From positions 1 to 33,999 of the IMG/VR virus record IMGVR_UViG_3300035698_006246: a stretch of 33,999 nt of DNA. The stretch is one strand, 5' to 3'. The notes under the pieces were generated by a model. The model did no database searches. It saw nothing but the letters and a program-made list of their open reading frames with translations, and had not been told where the DNA came from. The DNA comes from a virus. Below, piece after piece: positions 12,655-20,561 of this stretch; positions within the stretch are counted from its first letter, which is position 1, and each line of letters begins with the position of its first letter. A program made the position numbers and the translations under genes.

Positions 12655-13050
12655 ATGAAAAAAGAAAACATAGAGACCATGCTGAAGTACCTAGGATTTT
12701 CCGCTGTACATTCTCGCTCTGTAACTATCAAGGGTCGCAATTGGCCTCAGGTGGTTAATGAGTGTGCGCGTATCTTAGATGGAAAAGCCCCTGAATTAAC
12801 AGCGGATGAAAAAGCTGCCGATGAAGAAGTCGCAGTCAAAGCACGTCAAGCCAAAGCCATGGAGCGTCATGCCCAGGTGCAAGCTGACAACAAGCAGACC
12901 CCTCCAACTGTCAACAACGGTGGTCAAACTCAAGAAGAAGTTGATCAGTATTATGCTGACATGAAAGAGGTTGATGCTAAAGCGAACAACAGTGTTGGCC
13001 GTATAGAGCTAGACAAGAAGCCAAAGGCAAAGAATAAAAAGAAAAAGTAA
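12655..13050 (+). CDS. Hypothetical charged protein
   Basis: The 131-residue protein has a short ordered N-terminus (MLKYLGFSAVHSRSVTIKGR) and then a long Ala/Glu/Lys/Gln-rich, low-complexity region ending in a lysine-rich tail. GGAAGGA lies upstream. No family is recognised. It follows the TAACAGATA motif and may be an abundant late product. Confidence 0.65.
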   Translation: MKKENIETMLKYLGFSAVHSRSVTIKGRNWPQVVNECARILDGKAPELTADEKAADEEVAVKARQAKAMERHAQVQADNKQTPPTVNNGGQTQEEVDQYYADMKEVDAKANNSVGRIELDKKPKAKNKKKK

Positions 13051-13051
13051 T

Positions 13052-13228
13052 ATGGAAGAGCCAGTTCTAGGGGATCGCCCAGGTGACTACCCCATCTCTT
13101 TCAATATTTATTTTAATGAACGCTTAATCGGGGGAGGCATACTCGCTTCCCCTGAGATAGCTGAAGAAATGAAAGAGGTAATGGAAGAATATGACGAAGG
13201 CTATAAAATGGTTATCATCTATAATTGA
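13052..13228 (+). CDS. Hypothetical 58-residue acidic protein
   Basis: The frame from ATG 13052 reads MEEPVLGDRPGDYPISF and ends YKMVIIYN before TGA 13226-13228. It begins three bases after the upstream stop and overlaps the next gene by 38 bases. Composition is protein-like (acidic with beta-prone ends). Function unknown. Confidence 0.5.
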   Translation: MEEPVLGDRPGDYPISFNIYFNERLIGGGILASPEIAEEMKEVMEEYDEGYKMVIIYN

Positions 13229-13613
13229 ATGGCTAGAGAGCCGCAAGAAGACTGCTTACAAACCCAAGAATCTAAGGGATACAATCAAACCCTATCAGAT
13301 GAAGCCTGTCAAAATTGAAGGCAGAGAAATACGTAAGAGCACTACGATCAGAACACCGAACGGCAAAGTACGCGCGCGCAAAAATGATTTTCACATCAAG
13401 ATTGACAAGGCAAACTTTGTTGTGGACCCACAAACGTTTTGGGCATTATGCGAAGATGTATATGAACCCAAAGCTCATAGACTAGATCAAGCCATACGGT
13501 GGAAGATACACTTTACTAATTTGGTACAAGAAATTGATGCTGAGAAGGAATTGTTCTCAGTAGGTGAAGATCATGAAACTAAAAGTCGAAAGACATTTGA
13601 AGTTGTGAGCTAA
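13191..13613 (+). CDS. Hypothetical basic protein
   Basis: The 140-residue protein has a basic N-terminal half (RKKTAYKPKNLRDTIKPYQM, GKVRARKND) and a mixed C-terminal half. No family is recognised; nucleic-acid binding is possible from charge alone. Its 3' end overlaps the convergent minus-strand gene by 35 bases. Confidence 0.6.
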   Translation: MTKAIKWLSSIIEWLESRKKTAYKPKNLRDTIKPYQMKPVKIEGREIRKSTTIRTPNGKVRARKNDFHIKIDKANFVVDPQTFWALCEDVYEPKAHRLDQAIRWKIHFTNLVQEIDAEKELFSVGEDHETKSRKTFEVVS

Positions 13614-14007
13614 GGTCCATGGCAAAGTACGTGAATGAGGCTAGTATGAAAGACCCTGATGCGTAGTTTGTATCAATGGCTTCGTCGGCGCCTTTATGCC
13701 AAGCGTCAGGTATCACCTCCTCATAGTTTTGATACTCATCCCCAACCGGAATTTCCCCCCGGCCATAACCCGCTACTATCTCTCGACTTAAAAGATCTCG
13801 ATTTGCTTGGTTGTTATTCGCATAACATTGACGACGACTCTCATCGTCTGCATGAAGAGCCGTTTGATCCCCTTTCTTTACATTCCCTTCGATGAACTCT
13901 TTATTAAACTTATGTAGAAAGTCCTTCTCCTCAGGGTTGAGCTTCCCGTAATAATCAACCTCGAAACGCCAACGCTTATAAACTGGTATCTTGGATAATG
14001 CTTTCAT
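13579..14007 (-). CDS. Conserved-looking hypothetical protein, the only minus-strand gene
   Basis: The 142-residue protein begins MKALSKIPVYKRWRF and contains KLNPEEKDFLHKFNKEF and a Cys/Asn/Arg helix (DDESRRQCYANNNQANRDLLS). This order resembles small hypothetical proteins of other phages, but no function is known. It is the sole convincing gene on this strand. Transcription should start four bases before its ATG from an operator-bearing promoter, so it belongs to the same regulon despite its orientation. Confidence 0.75.
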   Translation of the reverse strand: MKALSKIPVYKRWRFEVDYYGKLNPEEKDFLHKFNKEFIEGNVKKGDQTALHADDESRRQCYANNNQANRDLLSREIVAGYGRGEIPVGDEYQNYEEVIPDAWHKGADEAIDTNYASGSFILASFTYFAMDLSSQLQMSFDF

Positions 14008-14017
14008 AATTGTGGAA

Positions 14018-14047
14018 ATTGTAGCACTATGCTAAAGAATGTGTTAC
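14018..14047 (-). promoter_or_regulatory. Minus-strand promoter with dyad operator
   Basis: Read on the minus strand, GTAACA (14047-14042) is 18 bases from TACAAT (14023-14018), and TAGCATAGTGCTA (14034-14022) overlaps the -10, exactly as at 2147 and 9343. Start is expected near 14011. The same dyad could affect a rightward promoter for the gene at 14060. Confidence 0.75.
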
Positions 14048-14059
14048 ATTTTTCTACGA

Positions 14060-14347
14060 ATGGCACAGAAAAAAATAACACCTCCAAAATCCATACCCAG
14101 CAAACCCAACAAGATGATCTTAAATGTTGACGGGCGAACGAAAGAGTTGAAATCGTTCTTTGCTTACACAATCGCTCAAGTGGAAGGAGGATGGACGGCT
14201 GTCAGGCTCTCAGTAAAAGGCACTGAAATTACCAAGGTCCAAGGTACTAAACTGGACACCCAGCAAATAACAATTATACGAATGGGAGAGCTTATGCGCG
14301 ATGACCTCAAAGGAAAAGTAAGGGAGAAGCTAGCATGGCAAGATTAA
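14060..14347 (+). CDS. Hypothetical protein
   Basis: This is 95 residues from ATG 14060 (MAQKKITPP); an upstream ATG at 14039 would start inside the promoter region. Beta-rich middle (ILNVDGRTKELKSFFAYTI). Divergent from the minus-strand gene, with the shared operator between them. No Shine-Dalgarno is visible. Function unknown. Confidence 0.55.
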   Translation: MAQKKITPPKSIPSKPNKMILNVDGRTKELKSFFAYTIAQVEGGWTAVRLSVKGTEITKVQGTKLDTQQITIIRMGELMRDDLKGKVREKLAWQD

Positions 14348-14661
14348 TCCAAGTATATCTATACGCCCTACCAGTTTTAGTCATAGCATCATGGGGACTA
14401 GATAAACCACTCTCACTAACAGGAACCACAGCTTTGCTTACAGCTCTTATATGCTGCGTAGCATTGGACTACATCAAGAAAGATAGCGCACGCGCGATTG
14501 AGCTAGCCTCGATGGATGGCTTGAAGTCTAAAGACCGTGAAGACCTAGAGGTCATGAAAGCTGAACTCACTGCAATCAAAAATCATCTCATCAAATCAAA
14601 CAACGCATCAGCCCTCAGAGACATACTTAAAAATGTAAAGGGCGCGAGTGCCAAAGACTGA
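14335..14661 (+). CDS. Small membrane protein
   Basis: The 108-residue product has two hydrophobic segments (about residues 5-20 and 27-46) and a charged helical C-terminal half. Overlaps both neighbours. No family is recognised. The position just before terminase is not informative about function. Confidence 0.6.
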   Translation: MARLIQVYLYALPVLVIASWGLDKPLSLTGTTALLTALICCVALDYIKKDSARAIELASMDGLKSKDREDLEVMKAELTAIKNHLIKSNNASALRDILKNVKGASAKD

Positions 14662-15115
14662 CACAGCCGAACGAGAAAGACGTGTTTCGATAGTCGCTGG
14701 GTGGATTGCTGAGTGTAAAAGCTATAGGGATATATTTCGACTAACTACGGAAAAGAAGTGGAACGTCAGCTCAAGAACAGTTGATGCTTACATCGCAGAC
14801 GCACGAAAACTAACCAGAAAGATCTTTGAAGGAAGTCTTGAGGATCAGCTATCAGAAATATGCAATAGGCTTGAGAGCATCGCTCAGCTAGCTTTAAAAG
14901 GACAAGATGTATTCAATGCAATGGGCGAAGTGGTAGGCAAGAAGCCAGAACTACATATAGCTCGTCAATGCATTATGGATAAAGCCAAACTTGTTGGCCT
15001 AGGGACAGAGAAAGTCGATCTGACTATCAGCCATGATAGAGATCTTGACGATGAAGATGACGACGTCTTATTGACAGCAGCAACCTTAGTACCAGACCCC
15101 AAAAGGGTTCATTGA
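14648..15115 (+). CDS. Probable terminase small subunit
   Basis: The 155-residue protein starts at GTG 14648. The first 60 residues contain a helix-turn-helix-like run (ECKSYRDIFRLTTEKKWNVS followed by SRTVDAYIADARKL), fitting the DNA-recognition domain of small terminases. A central helical region suits oligomerisation, and the end is very acidic (DLDDEDDD). Position shortly before the large terminase supports the call, which is inference from pattern and order. Confidence 0.7.
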   Translation: MPKTDTAERERRVSIVAGWIAECKSYRDIFRLTTEKKWNVSSRTVDAYIADARKLTRKIFEGSLEDQLSEICNRLESIAQLALKGQDVFNAMGEVVGKKPELHIARQCIMDKAKLVGLGTEKVDLTISHDRDLDDEDDDVLLTAATLVPDPKRVH

Positions 15116-15297
15116 TGAATCTATCTGGCCTAACACCTGATGAACGGGCAGACTTCGAAGAGCGCGCAGCTATCAAAGAATTTCACGGTGGAATGCCAAG
15201 GTCTGAGGCAGAGACGCAAGCTATCGGTGAGATACTAGACAAAAAGCTTTTGAAAGCAAAACGAGAAAGGGTACCTAATGCATCAACCAGGATATGA
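15115..15297 (+). CDS. Hypothetical small protein before the terminase
   Basis: This is 60 residues from ATG 15115 (overlapping the upstream TGA by one base); TTG 15112 would add one residue. Charged and helical, with a short run resembling a helix-turn-helix (GGMPRSEAETQAIGEI), but too little to assign. Confidence 0.55.
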   Translation: MNLSGLTPDERADFEERAAIKEFHGGMPRSEAETQAIGEILDKKLLKAKRERVPNASTRI

Positions 15298-15454
15298 TTA
15301 CGCATACTACCAAGAGAAGCAAGCCGTTGAAGAGTATCGCCAAGAATTAAAGAAAGCCAGCGCCGAAGGAAAATTGGATGAGGTTACCAGGAAGGAAATA
15401 GGAGAACGCCTTGATTCTAAACTTATAAAGATTAAGAAAGATAGTAAGAGCTGA
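15278..15454 (+). CDS. Hypothetical 58-residue protein
   Basis: ATG 15278 (AAAGG upstream) opens a frame starting MHQPGYDYAYYQEKQAVEEY, a single charged helix, ending KKDSKS at TGA 15452-15454. It overlaps the preceding gene by 20 bases and fills the gap to the terminase, so it is probably real. Function unknown. Confidence 0.55.
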   Translation: MHQPGYDYAYYQEKQAVEEYRQELKKASAEGKLDEVTRKEIGERLDSKLIKIKKDSKS

Positions 15455-15460
15455 TCTAGT

Positions 15461-16915
15461 GTGGCTGGACAACGAGGATATACCAGGGCTGAGGCTCGAA
15501 GAGAGCTATGGTACAGAGGCAACCTGGGCTGGAAACTACACACCGGGCAACATAAGATCGAGGACGCATTTAATGCAGTCGACAGGATATTATTCGTTGG
15601 AAACTGCGCTCGACGTTTTGGAAAGACACATTGGGCTGTTAAAAAGTGTGTCGAGTATGCCCTTGACCCAGACATTCCAAGAGCACGAATTAAGTATGCC
15701 TCCGCTTTCTTGTCCGATCTGGAAGAATTTACAATCCCTGCATTCCACGACATCCTTGGCGACATACCTAAAGAGATGCAACCAGTCTGGCTTGAGAGTA
15801 AAAAGAAATTTAGATTCCCCAGATTAGATAGGAAAACAGGCAAGTGGACTCTCTACGGAGGGGCTGAGATAAAGCTCGTTGGTCTTGATGCAAAGCCCAA
15901 TGGATTACGTGGTGGTTACGCAGACCTCGTCATCTTTGAGGAAGCTGGCCTTATCAAGCGCCTTGATTACCTATACAGCTCGGTCGTCCTACCCATGACA
16001 ATGTACCGGCCTAAGCCAAAGATCATCATGATCAGTACACCACCTGAGACCCCGTCACATCCGTTCTCTATGTTTGCCAAAAAGGCTGAGATGGAAGGCG
16101 CATATATTAAGCTAACCATTTACGACAACCCTATGGTCACTGAAGAGATGATCGAGCAGTATCACAAAGAATGTTTAACCGAAACCGAGTGGAAGCGTGA
16201 GTATCTATGCTTGTTTGTTGTCGATGAGTCCAGAGCCATCATCCCTGAATGGGAAGCATGGATGGGGGAGACGGCAGTGGAGCACGACGAGTACTTCCAG
16301 TTCTACGATGTCTACCAGTCCATGGATCTAGGGGTTGTGGATAACACCGTGGCCCTATTTGGATATTATGATTTCAAAGAGGCGACGTGTGTCATCGAGA
16401 ATGAGCTGATCATGTCAGGTACCAAGATGACCACAGATCTACTAGCTGAGGCCCTAAAGGCCAAACAGCTTGAGACCTATGGCAAAGATAAGGAACCATA
16501 CTTACGTATTTCTGACAGCGATAATATGCTTCTGGTACAGGATCTGATAGCAAATCACGGGTTACCTTTCCATCGTACTGAGAAGAAGAAGCTACACGTC
16601 ATGGTCAATGAGGTAAGAATGTGGGTACGAGAGGGTCGTGTCAGGATCCATCCGAATTGTACATTCACTAGGGCCAGTCTAGAGTCTGGTATTTGGAACG
16701 TTAGGAAGACAGAGTTTGAGCGTGTTGAGATGTTTGGTCACTTTGATGCCATCGCTGCCTTGATTTATTTCATTAGAAATATCAATGAAGTTCGTAATCC
16801 TATACCGAAGATGTATAATATCAACCCAGCCCATACTCACATGACCGAAGAGTTCATCGATAAGAAGAGCGTAAATGCTAATGCTATGAAAAAAGCATTT
16901 AAGCTTAACAGATAG
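15461..16915 (+). CDS. terL: Terminase large subunit
   Basis: The 484-residue protein has the packaging ATPase Walker A variant CARRFGKT (Lys55), Walker B DLVIFEEA (Asp155, Glu160/161), a motif III-like MISTPP, and a C-terminal nuclease with Asp residues in SMDLGVVDNT and in HFDAIAAL. It translocates DNA into the prohead through the portal and cuts concatemers. GTG 15461 is used; its Shine-Dalgarno is weak. The end of the gene encodes LNR-stop within a TAACAGATA motif. Confidence 0.95.
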   Translation: MAGQRGYTRAEARRELWYRGNLGWKLHTGQHKIEDAFNAVDRILFVGNCARRFGKTHWAVKKCVEYALDPDIPRARIKYASAFLSDLEEFTIPAFHDILGDIPKEMQPVWLESKKKFRFPRLDRKTGKWTLYGGAEIKLVGLDAKPNGLRGGYADLVIFEEAGLIKRLDYLYSSVVLPMTMYRPKPKIIMISTPPETPSHPFSMFAKKAEMEGAYIKLTIYDNPMVTEEMIEQYHKECLTETEWKREYLCLFVVDESRAIIPEWEAWMGETAVEHDEYFQFYDVYQSMDLGVVDNTVALFGYYDFKEATCVIENELIMSGTKMTTDLLAEALKAKQLETYGKDKEPYLRISDSDNMLLVQDLIANHGLPFHRTEKKKLHVMVNEVRMWVREGRVRIHPNCTFTRASLESGIWNVRKTEFERVEMFGHFDAIAALIYFIRNINEVRNPIPKMYNINPAHTHMTEEFIDKKSVNANAMKKAFKLNR

Positions 16916-16924
16916 TTAAGAGAC
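16904..16924 (+). promoter_or_regulatory. TAACAGATA motif, copy 3, before portal
   Basis: The core spans 16906-16914, with the terminase TAG stop inside it. Here the motif forms a perfect dyad, CTTAAC-AGATA-GTTAAG (16904-16920). The portal ATG follows at 16926 with only AAGAG as a weak ribosome site. Confidence 0.55.
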
Positions 16925-16925
16925 C

Positions 16926-18932
16926 ATGGATAAAGATATATACTTTGCAACATTACCGCCTGACGAAATAGGCGATTCGCTCCTTAAAAAGGTTGAGGAT
17001 TACTATGACCATTTAGACCAAACTGGTCGTATGGGACTATGGAAACTCGCTTATGAATTCTACTACCAGTCATGGACGTCTGGGGGTAGGCTCTACAACT
17101 CAGGTAGCCAGGATGAGTTTACAAATATGGATGTGGCTGATTTTCGGAATATCTTGCAGCATCTGAAGGTACTCACCACAAATGAGAGACCTAGTTTCGA
17201 TGCCATCAGTGCCAACACAGACTACTCCACCCAAGCAGAGACCACACTTGCTGACTCAATTCTCGATTATTACCTTACACAAAAGAAATTAGAACGGAAC
17301 GCTGACGGATCCACTGAGCATGCCCTTATCTTCGGAGAGGGTTTTGTTGAGCTAGAATGGGACGCGACAGAAGGCGACGAGTTTGCCATTGAACAACAGG
17401 AAGATGAAGCAACTGGGCAGGTTGTACGTACTGGTGATTTGGTGGCAACGAATTATATGCCAAATAACGTGATCAGGGATTTTACCCGGCGTGACCATAA
17501 GAAAAGTGATTGGGTTATCTTACGTAAGTTCGAGAACAGATTCGAGCTAGCAGCCAAATTCGACACACTGAAAGATGAGATTCTAGGATCCAGCATGGAC
17601 ACGAGAATGCGACAGTCTGTACTAGGCAGAGATATTCCAGAAGAATCAGACCTTGTGCCTGTATATACCTTTTATCACCGTAGATGTAATGCAGTTCCAA
17701 ATGGCCGGATAGTTCAGTTTGTGGGTACAGATTCTATCCTGACGGATGGACCACTGCCATACAAAAATGTGCCTGTGTACCGTATGAGTCCAGGTGAGCA
17801 AGAGGGAACGATCTTTGGTTGGACTGTTGCATATGACCTGCTCCCCCTACAAGACGCACTTAATAAGCTTTATTCAATCATTTTAACCAACCAGGAAACC
17901 TTTGGTGTTCAGAACATCCTAGTCCCTGAAGGTCACAATATGTCGGTCGAAGAGATTGTCGAAGGTCTAAACTTAATGACCTACAATCCAGAGCTTGGGA
18001 AACCAGAACCTCTTAACCTGACAAGCACCCCGGCAGAGATATTTAAATACATTGAGATGATCGAAAAGAAGATGGAAACCATCTCAGGTATAAACTCAGT
18101 CAACCGTGGTAACCCAGAAGCCTCACTTAAATCAGGTGCTGCCTTGGCCTTGGTACAATCCATGTCCTTGCAGTTCAACAGTGGTTTACAGCACTCATAT
18201 GCCCAACTCATGGAAGACATGGGTACAGGGATCATCAACATTCTTCAAGACTTTGCTAATGCTGAACGGGTCACCGTCTTGGCAGGTAAATCCAAAGGAG
18301 CGATGGTCAAAGAGTGGACCTCTGAAAGTTTAAAGAATATCAACCGTGTCTCTGTACAGCTAGGCAACCCCTTGTCACGTACTACAGCAGGTAAAGTCGA
18401 GATGGCTACCCAGTTACTTCAGAGTGGCATGATCACCAACCCAGAGCAGTACTTGCAGGTAATTCAGACAGGTAAGATTGAGCCCTTGGTTGAAGGTCAA
18501 CAAGCTGAACTTCTTGCCATTAAGAAAGAAAACGAAGCACTTAGAGAAGGTGGCTTGGTAAAAGTTGTATTTACAGATAATCACGTCATGCATATCAAAG
18601 AGCACAAAGCCATTGGATCTGATCCGGAAGCCCGAAAGGACCCTGAATTGATGAAGGGCCTACTTGCTCACATCCAAGGACATATCAATGAGCTTAAATC
18701 CGGAGACCCAGCACTTCTGCAAATGCTTGGACAACCATCTTTAGCACCACCCGCGCAACCACAACTACCTCAAGCAGGTGGAAGTGATATGCCCCAAGGA
18801 GTAGCTGAAGGGCTTGATGAGACATTAGCACCAAGTCAGACCGGACAAGACAACTTACCAAATCTTCCAAGTATGCCGACAAACCCGCTTACTGGGGAGA
18901 AATTTAATTTAGTAGATGGAGGATTAGGATAA
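16926..18932 (+). CDS. Portal protein
   Basis: At 668 residues it has the size of podovirus portals. It follows the terminase directly and shows the mixed helical pattern of the family, including LYSIILTNQETFGVQNILVP, INSVNRGNPEASLKSGAALA and a Gln/Pro-rich C-terminal tail. The portal is the dodecameric ring through which DNA passes and to which the tail binds. No catalytic motif is expected. The call rests on order, size and overall resemblance. Confidence 0.88.
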   Translation: MDKDIYFATLPPDEIGDSLLKKVEDYYDHLDQTGRMGLWKLAYEFYYQSWTSGGRLYNSGSQDEFTNMDVADFRNILQHLKVLTTNERPSFDAISANTDYSTQAETTLADSILDYYLTQKKLERNADGSTEHALIFGEGFVELEWDATEGDEFAIEQQEDEATGQVVRTGDLVATNYMPNNVIRDFTRRDHKKSDWVILRKFENRFELAAKFDTLKDEILGSSMDTRMRQSVLGRDIPEESDLVPVYTFYHRRCNAVPNGRIVQFVGTDSILTDGPLPYKNVPVYRMSPGEQEGTIFGWTVAYDLLPLQDALNKLYSIILTNQETFGVQNILVPEGHNMSVEEIVEGLNLMTYNPELGKPEPLNLTSTPAEIFKYIEMIEKKMETISGINSVNRGNPEASLKSGAALALVQSMSLQFNSGLQHSYAQLMEDMGTGIINILQDFANAERVTVLAGKSKGAMVKEWTSESLKNINRVSVQLGNPLSRTTAGKVEMATQLLQSGMITNPEQYLQVIQTGKIEPLVEGQQAELLAIKKENEALREGGLVKVVFTDNHVMHIKEHKAIGSDPEARKDPELMKGLLAHIQGHINELKSGDPALLQMLGQPSLAPPAQPQLPQAGGSDMPQGVAEGLDETLAPSQTGQDNLPNLPSMPTNPLTGEKFNLVDGGLG

Positions 18933-19333
18933 TGAAAAAGAAAATTGTATTAATTGGGCTTATGGTTATAGCCATACCTTTGGCAGTGTACGCACGTAAC
19001 TGGAATGAAATTGCCAGCAATACCTATGGAGCACAGAAGGTAGGTTGTATCAAGACCTCAGTGACGACCTCAGGTGATAACCGTTCAGTGCAGTTGAACC
19101 AGAACAAGTACTACTTGCTTTATGGCTTCGATGACTCTGACAATGCAGGCATTGCTATTCGATTTATTCAAGGTGAAGTTACTATCGATGTCACAAATTT
19201 GGCCGGCTCGCTTGAAGGTGAATTGATCTTTGCCAATCAACAACGAGTAATCTACACTACGGGCGCAACTCGTTATGTATCAGTAGTTTCAACAGACGCC
19301 TCTAAATCTTACCACCTTTGCGAACTGGATTAA
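18932..19333 (+). CDS. Exported protein within the head-gene block
   Basis: The 133-residue protein begins with a textbook signal peptide: KKK, a hydrophobic core, and a cleavage site after VYA (residue 21). The mature part is beta-rich, with two cysteines far apart (C39 and C130) that could form a disulfide. ATG overlaps the portal stop. A secreted protein is unexpected here; it may coat or modify the host surface, or be a moron. No family is recognised. Confidence 0.7.
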   Translation: MKKKIVLIGLMVIAIPLAVYARNWNEIASNTYGAQKVGCIKTSVTTSGDNRSVQLNQNKYYLLYGFDDSDNAGIAIRFIQGEVTIDVTNLAGSLEGELIFANQQRVIYTTGATRYVSVVSTDASKSYHLCELD

Positions 19334-19336
19334 TCA

Positions 19337-20497
19337 ATGAGATATATCTCGATCGGTAAAGCTTGGATCCTTGCCATAACAGGACTAGCCTTGTGTATTG
19401 TAGGGGTTGCTTTTGCTAATGGGAATACTTGGCAGCCTATCTCAAAGATGGCCGGCCAGAATAACTCAATAGCAGCATCTAGTGGCGGAGCTTCACCGGC
19501 TACCTTGGTGATTACCAGTACCGAGATTGCTGGCACCACTGCGAGCCCTATTCCGACGACATATACTTTTAGCGCAGACGTCACAGGCTTTGTCATTGGG
19601 GATATCACCGAAGGCAATTCCACTATAGGAAACTTTGCAGGCTCAGGGGCTGTGTATACAGCAGATCTTACCCCAACAGGTGGATCATGTAGCGAGGTTA
19701 CATCTAATGTAGCTTTGGACGTAGTAGATGCCCCAGGTAACTTGGCAGCAACTCAGTTTTCAATCATAACTGGATCAGCAGACGTTGAGACAAACTACTG
19801 GCTCAAGGTAGCTGATGGCTGGACGGACTTCGTGATATTTAATGATTGTTCTATTCGCTCATACAGTGAAATTCTTAACGAGGCGTATGCCAATGGGAAT
19901 GCAGAGTATCAACAAGCAGGTCCAGCATTAACCAACCTCAACGGTGTACGGATTGAAAAGACAGCCAGTGTTTCAAAAGCGAATGGGTTATTTACAGCTA
20001 CCCAGGATCATACCATCGACCCAGGGACAAGTGACTTTGTCTTCTTTGTCCAGCTCTCTCACCGTACAGGCTCATCCAATCCACAATATGTATGGGATCA
20101 GGAACGTAAATGGCCTACTCATTCAGAGGGTGTGGCTATGGAACTTACCTCAACCACAATCGAGATGTGTATAAACGATGGCAGCAATGATCATTGTAGT
20201 GTGTATTCTCATGGTGGCGACATCTGGGAAGATGATACCTTTTGGTCTGTCCGCTTTGAGTGTGATCGGTCTAACACTGCATGCGATTACTATGTCAAGG
20301 AGGCAGGTGGAACGGCCTCTACAGGAACCGCTACATCAGTCGGGACAGCTCTTTCTAGCATGGGGGATGTAAGCCCTGGCGGTAATCAACTTAGATTTGG
20401 CAACCGTCGATCAGGTTCGTTCAATACAAATATTACTTTATGGCAGTGGGGCGTTGAAGTGGGCGGCCTAACAGCAGACGTCACAACCTACCCTTAA
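19337..20497 (+). CDS. Exported two-domain protein with Ig-like and lectin-like regions
   Basis: The 386-residue protein has an N-terminal signal sequence ending AFA (residue 27). Residues about 50-125 (PTTYTFSADVTGFVIGDITE to APGN) resemble bacterial Ig-like repeats of surface adhesins. The rest (about 180-385) has a concanavalin-like beta-sandwich flavour, with conserved Trp, Gly and paired cysteines (FECDRSNTACDYY). It starts three bases after the previous exported gene. Surface binding is likely; whether it is in the virion or on the host cell is unclear. Confidence 0.6.
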   Translation: MRYISIGKAWILAITGLALCIVGVAFANGNTWQPISKMAGQNNSIAASSGGASPATLVITSTEIAGTTASPIPTTYTFSADVTGFVIGDITEGNSTIGNFAGSGAVYTADLTPTGGSCSEVTSNVALDVVDAPGNLAATQFSIITGSADVETNYWLKVADGWTDFVIFNDCSIRSYSEILNEAYANGNAEYQQAGPALTNLNGVRIEKTASVSKANGLFTATQDHTIDPGTSDFVFFVQLSHRTGSSNPQYVWDQERKWPTHSEGVAMELTSTTIEMCINDGSNDHCSVYSHGGDIWEDDTFWSVRFECDRSNTACDYYVKEAGGTASTGTATSVGTALSSMGDVSPGGNQLRFGNRRSGSFNTNITLWQWGVEVGGLTADVTTYP

Positions 20498-20536
20498 CAG
20501 ATAAGTATGAGGACCACCCATTTAGGGCGTCCCATA
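20495..20536 (+). promoter_or_regulatory. TAACAGATA motif, copy 4, with downstream hairpin
   Basis: The core spans 20495-20503, sharing TAA with the upstream stop. A long hairpin spans 20506-20536: TATG and GGAC pair with GTCC and CATA, and inside them CCC-ATTTA-GGG. TTTAAC follows, so it could act as a terminator or an mRNA stabiliser before the scaffold gene. Confidence 0.55.
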
Positions 20537-20561
20537 TTTAACTCAACGTTAAGGAGTAATT

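Noticed and set aside
15307-15843. Minus-strand frame of 178 codons over the terminase start
   Set aside because: It lies opposite the conserved Walker A region of terminase and has no recognisable motif.
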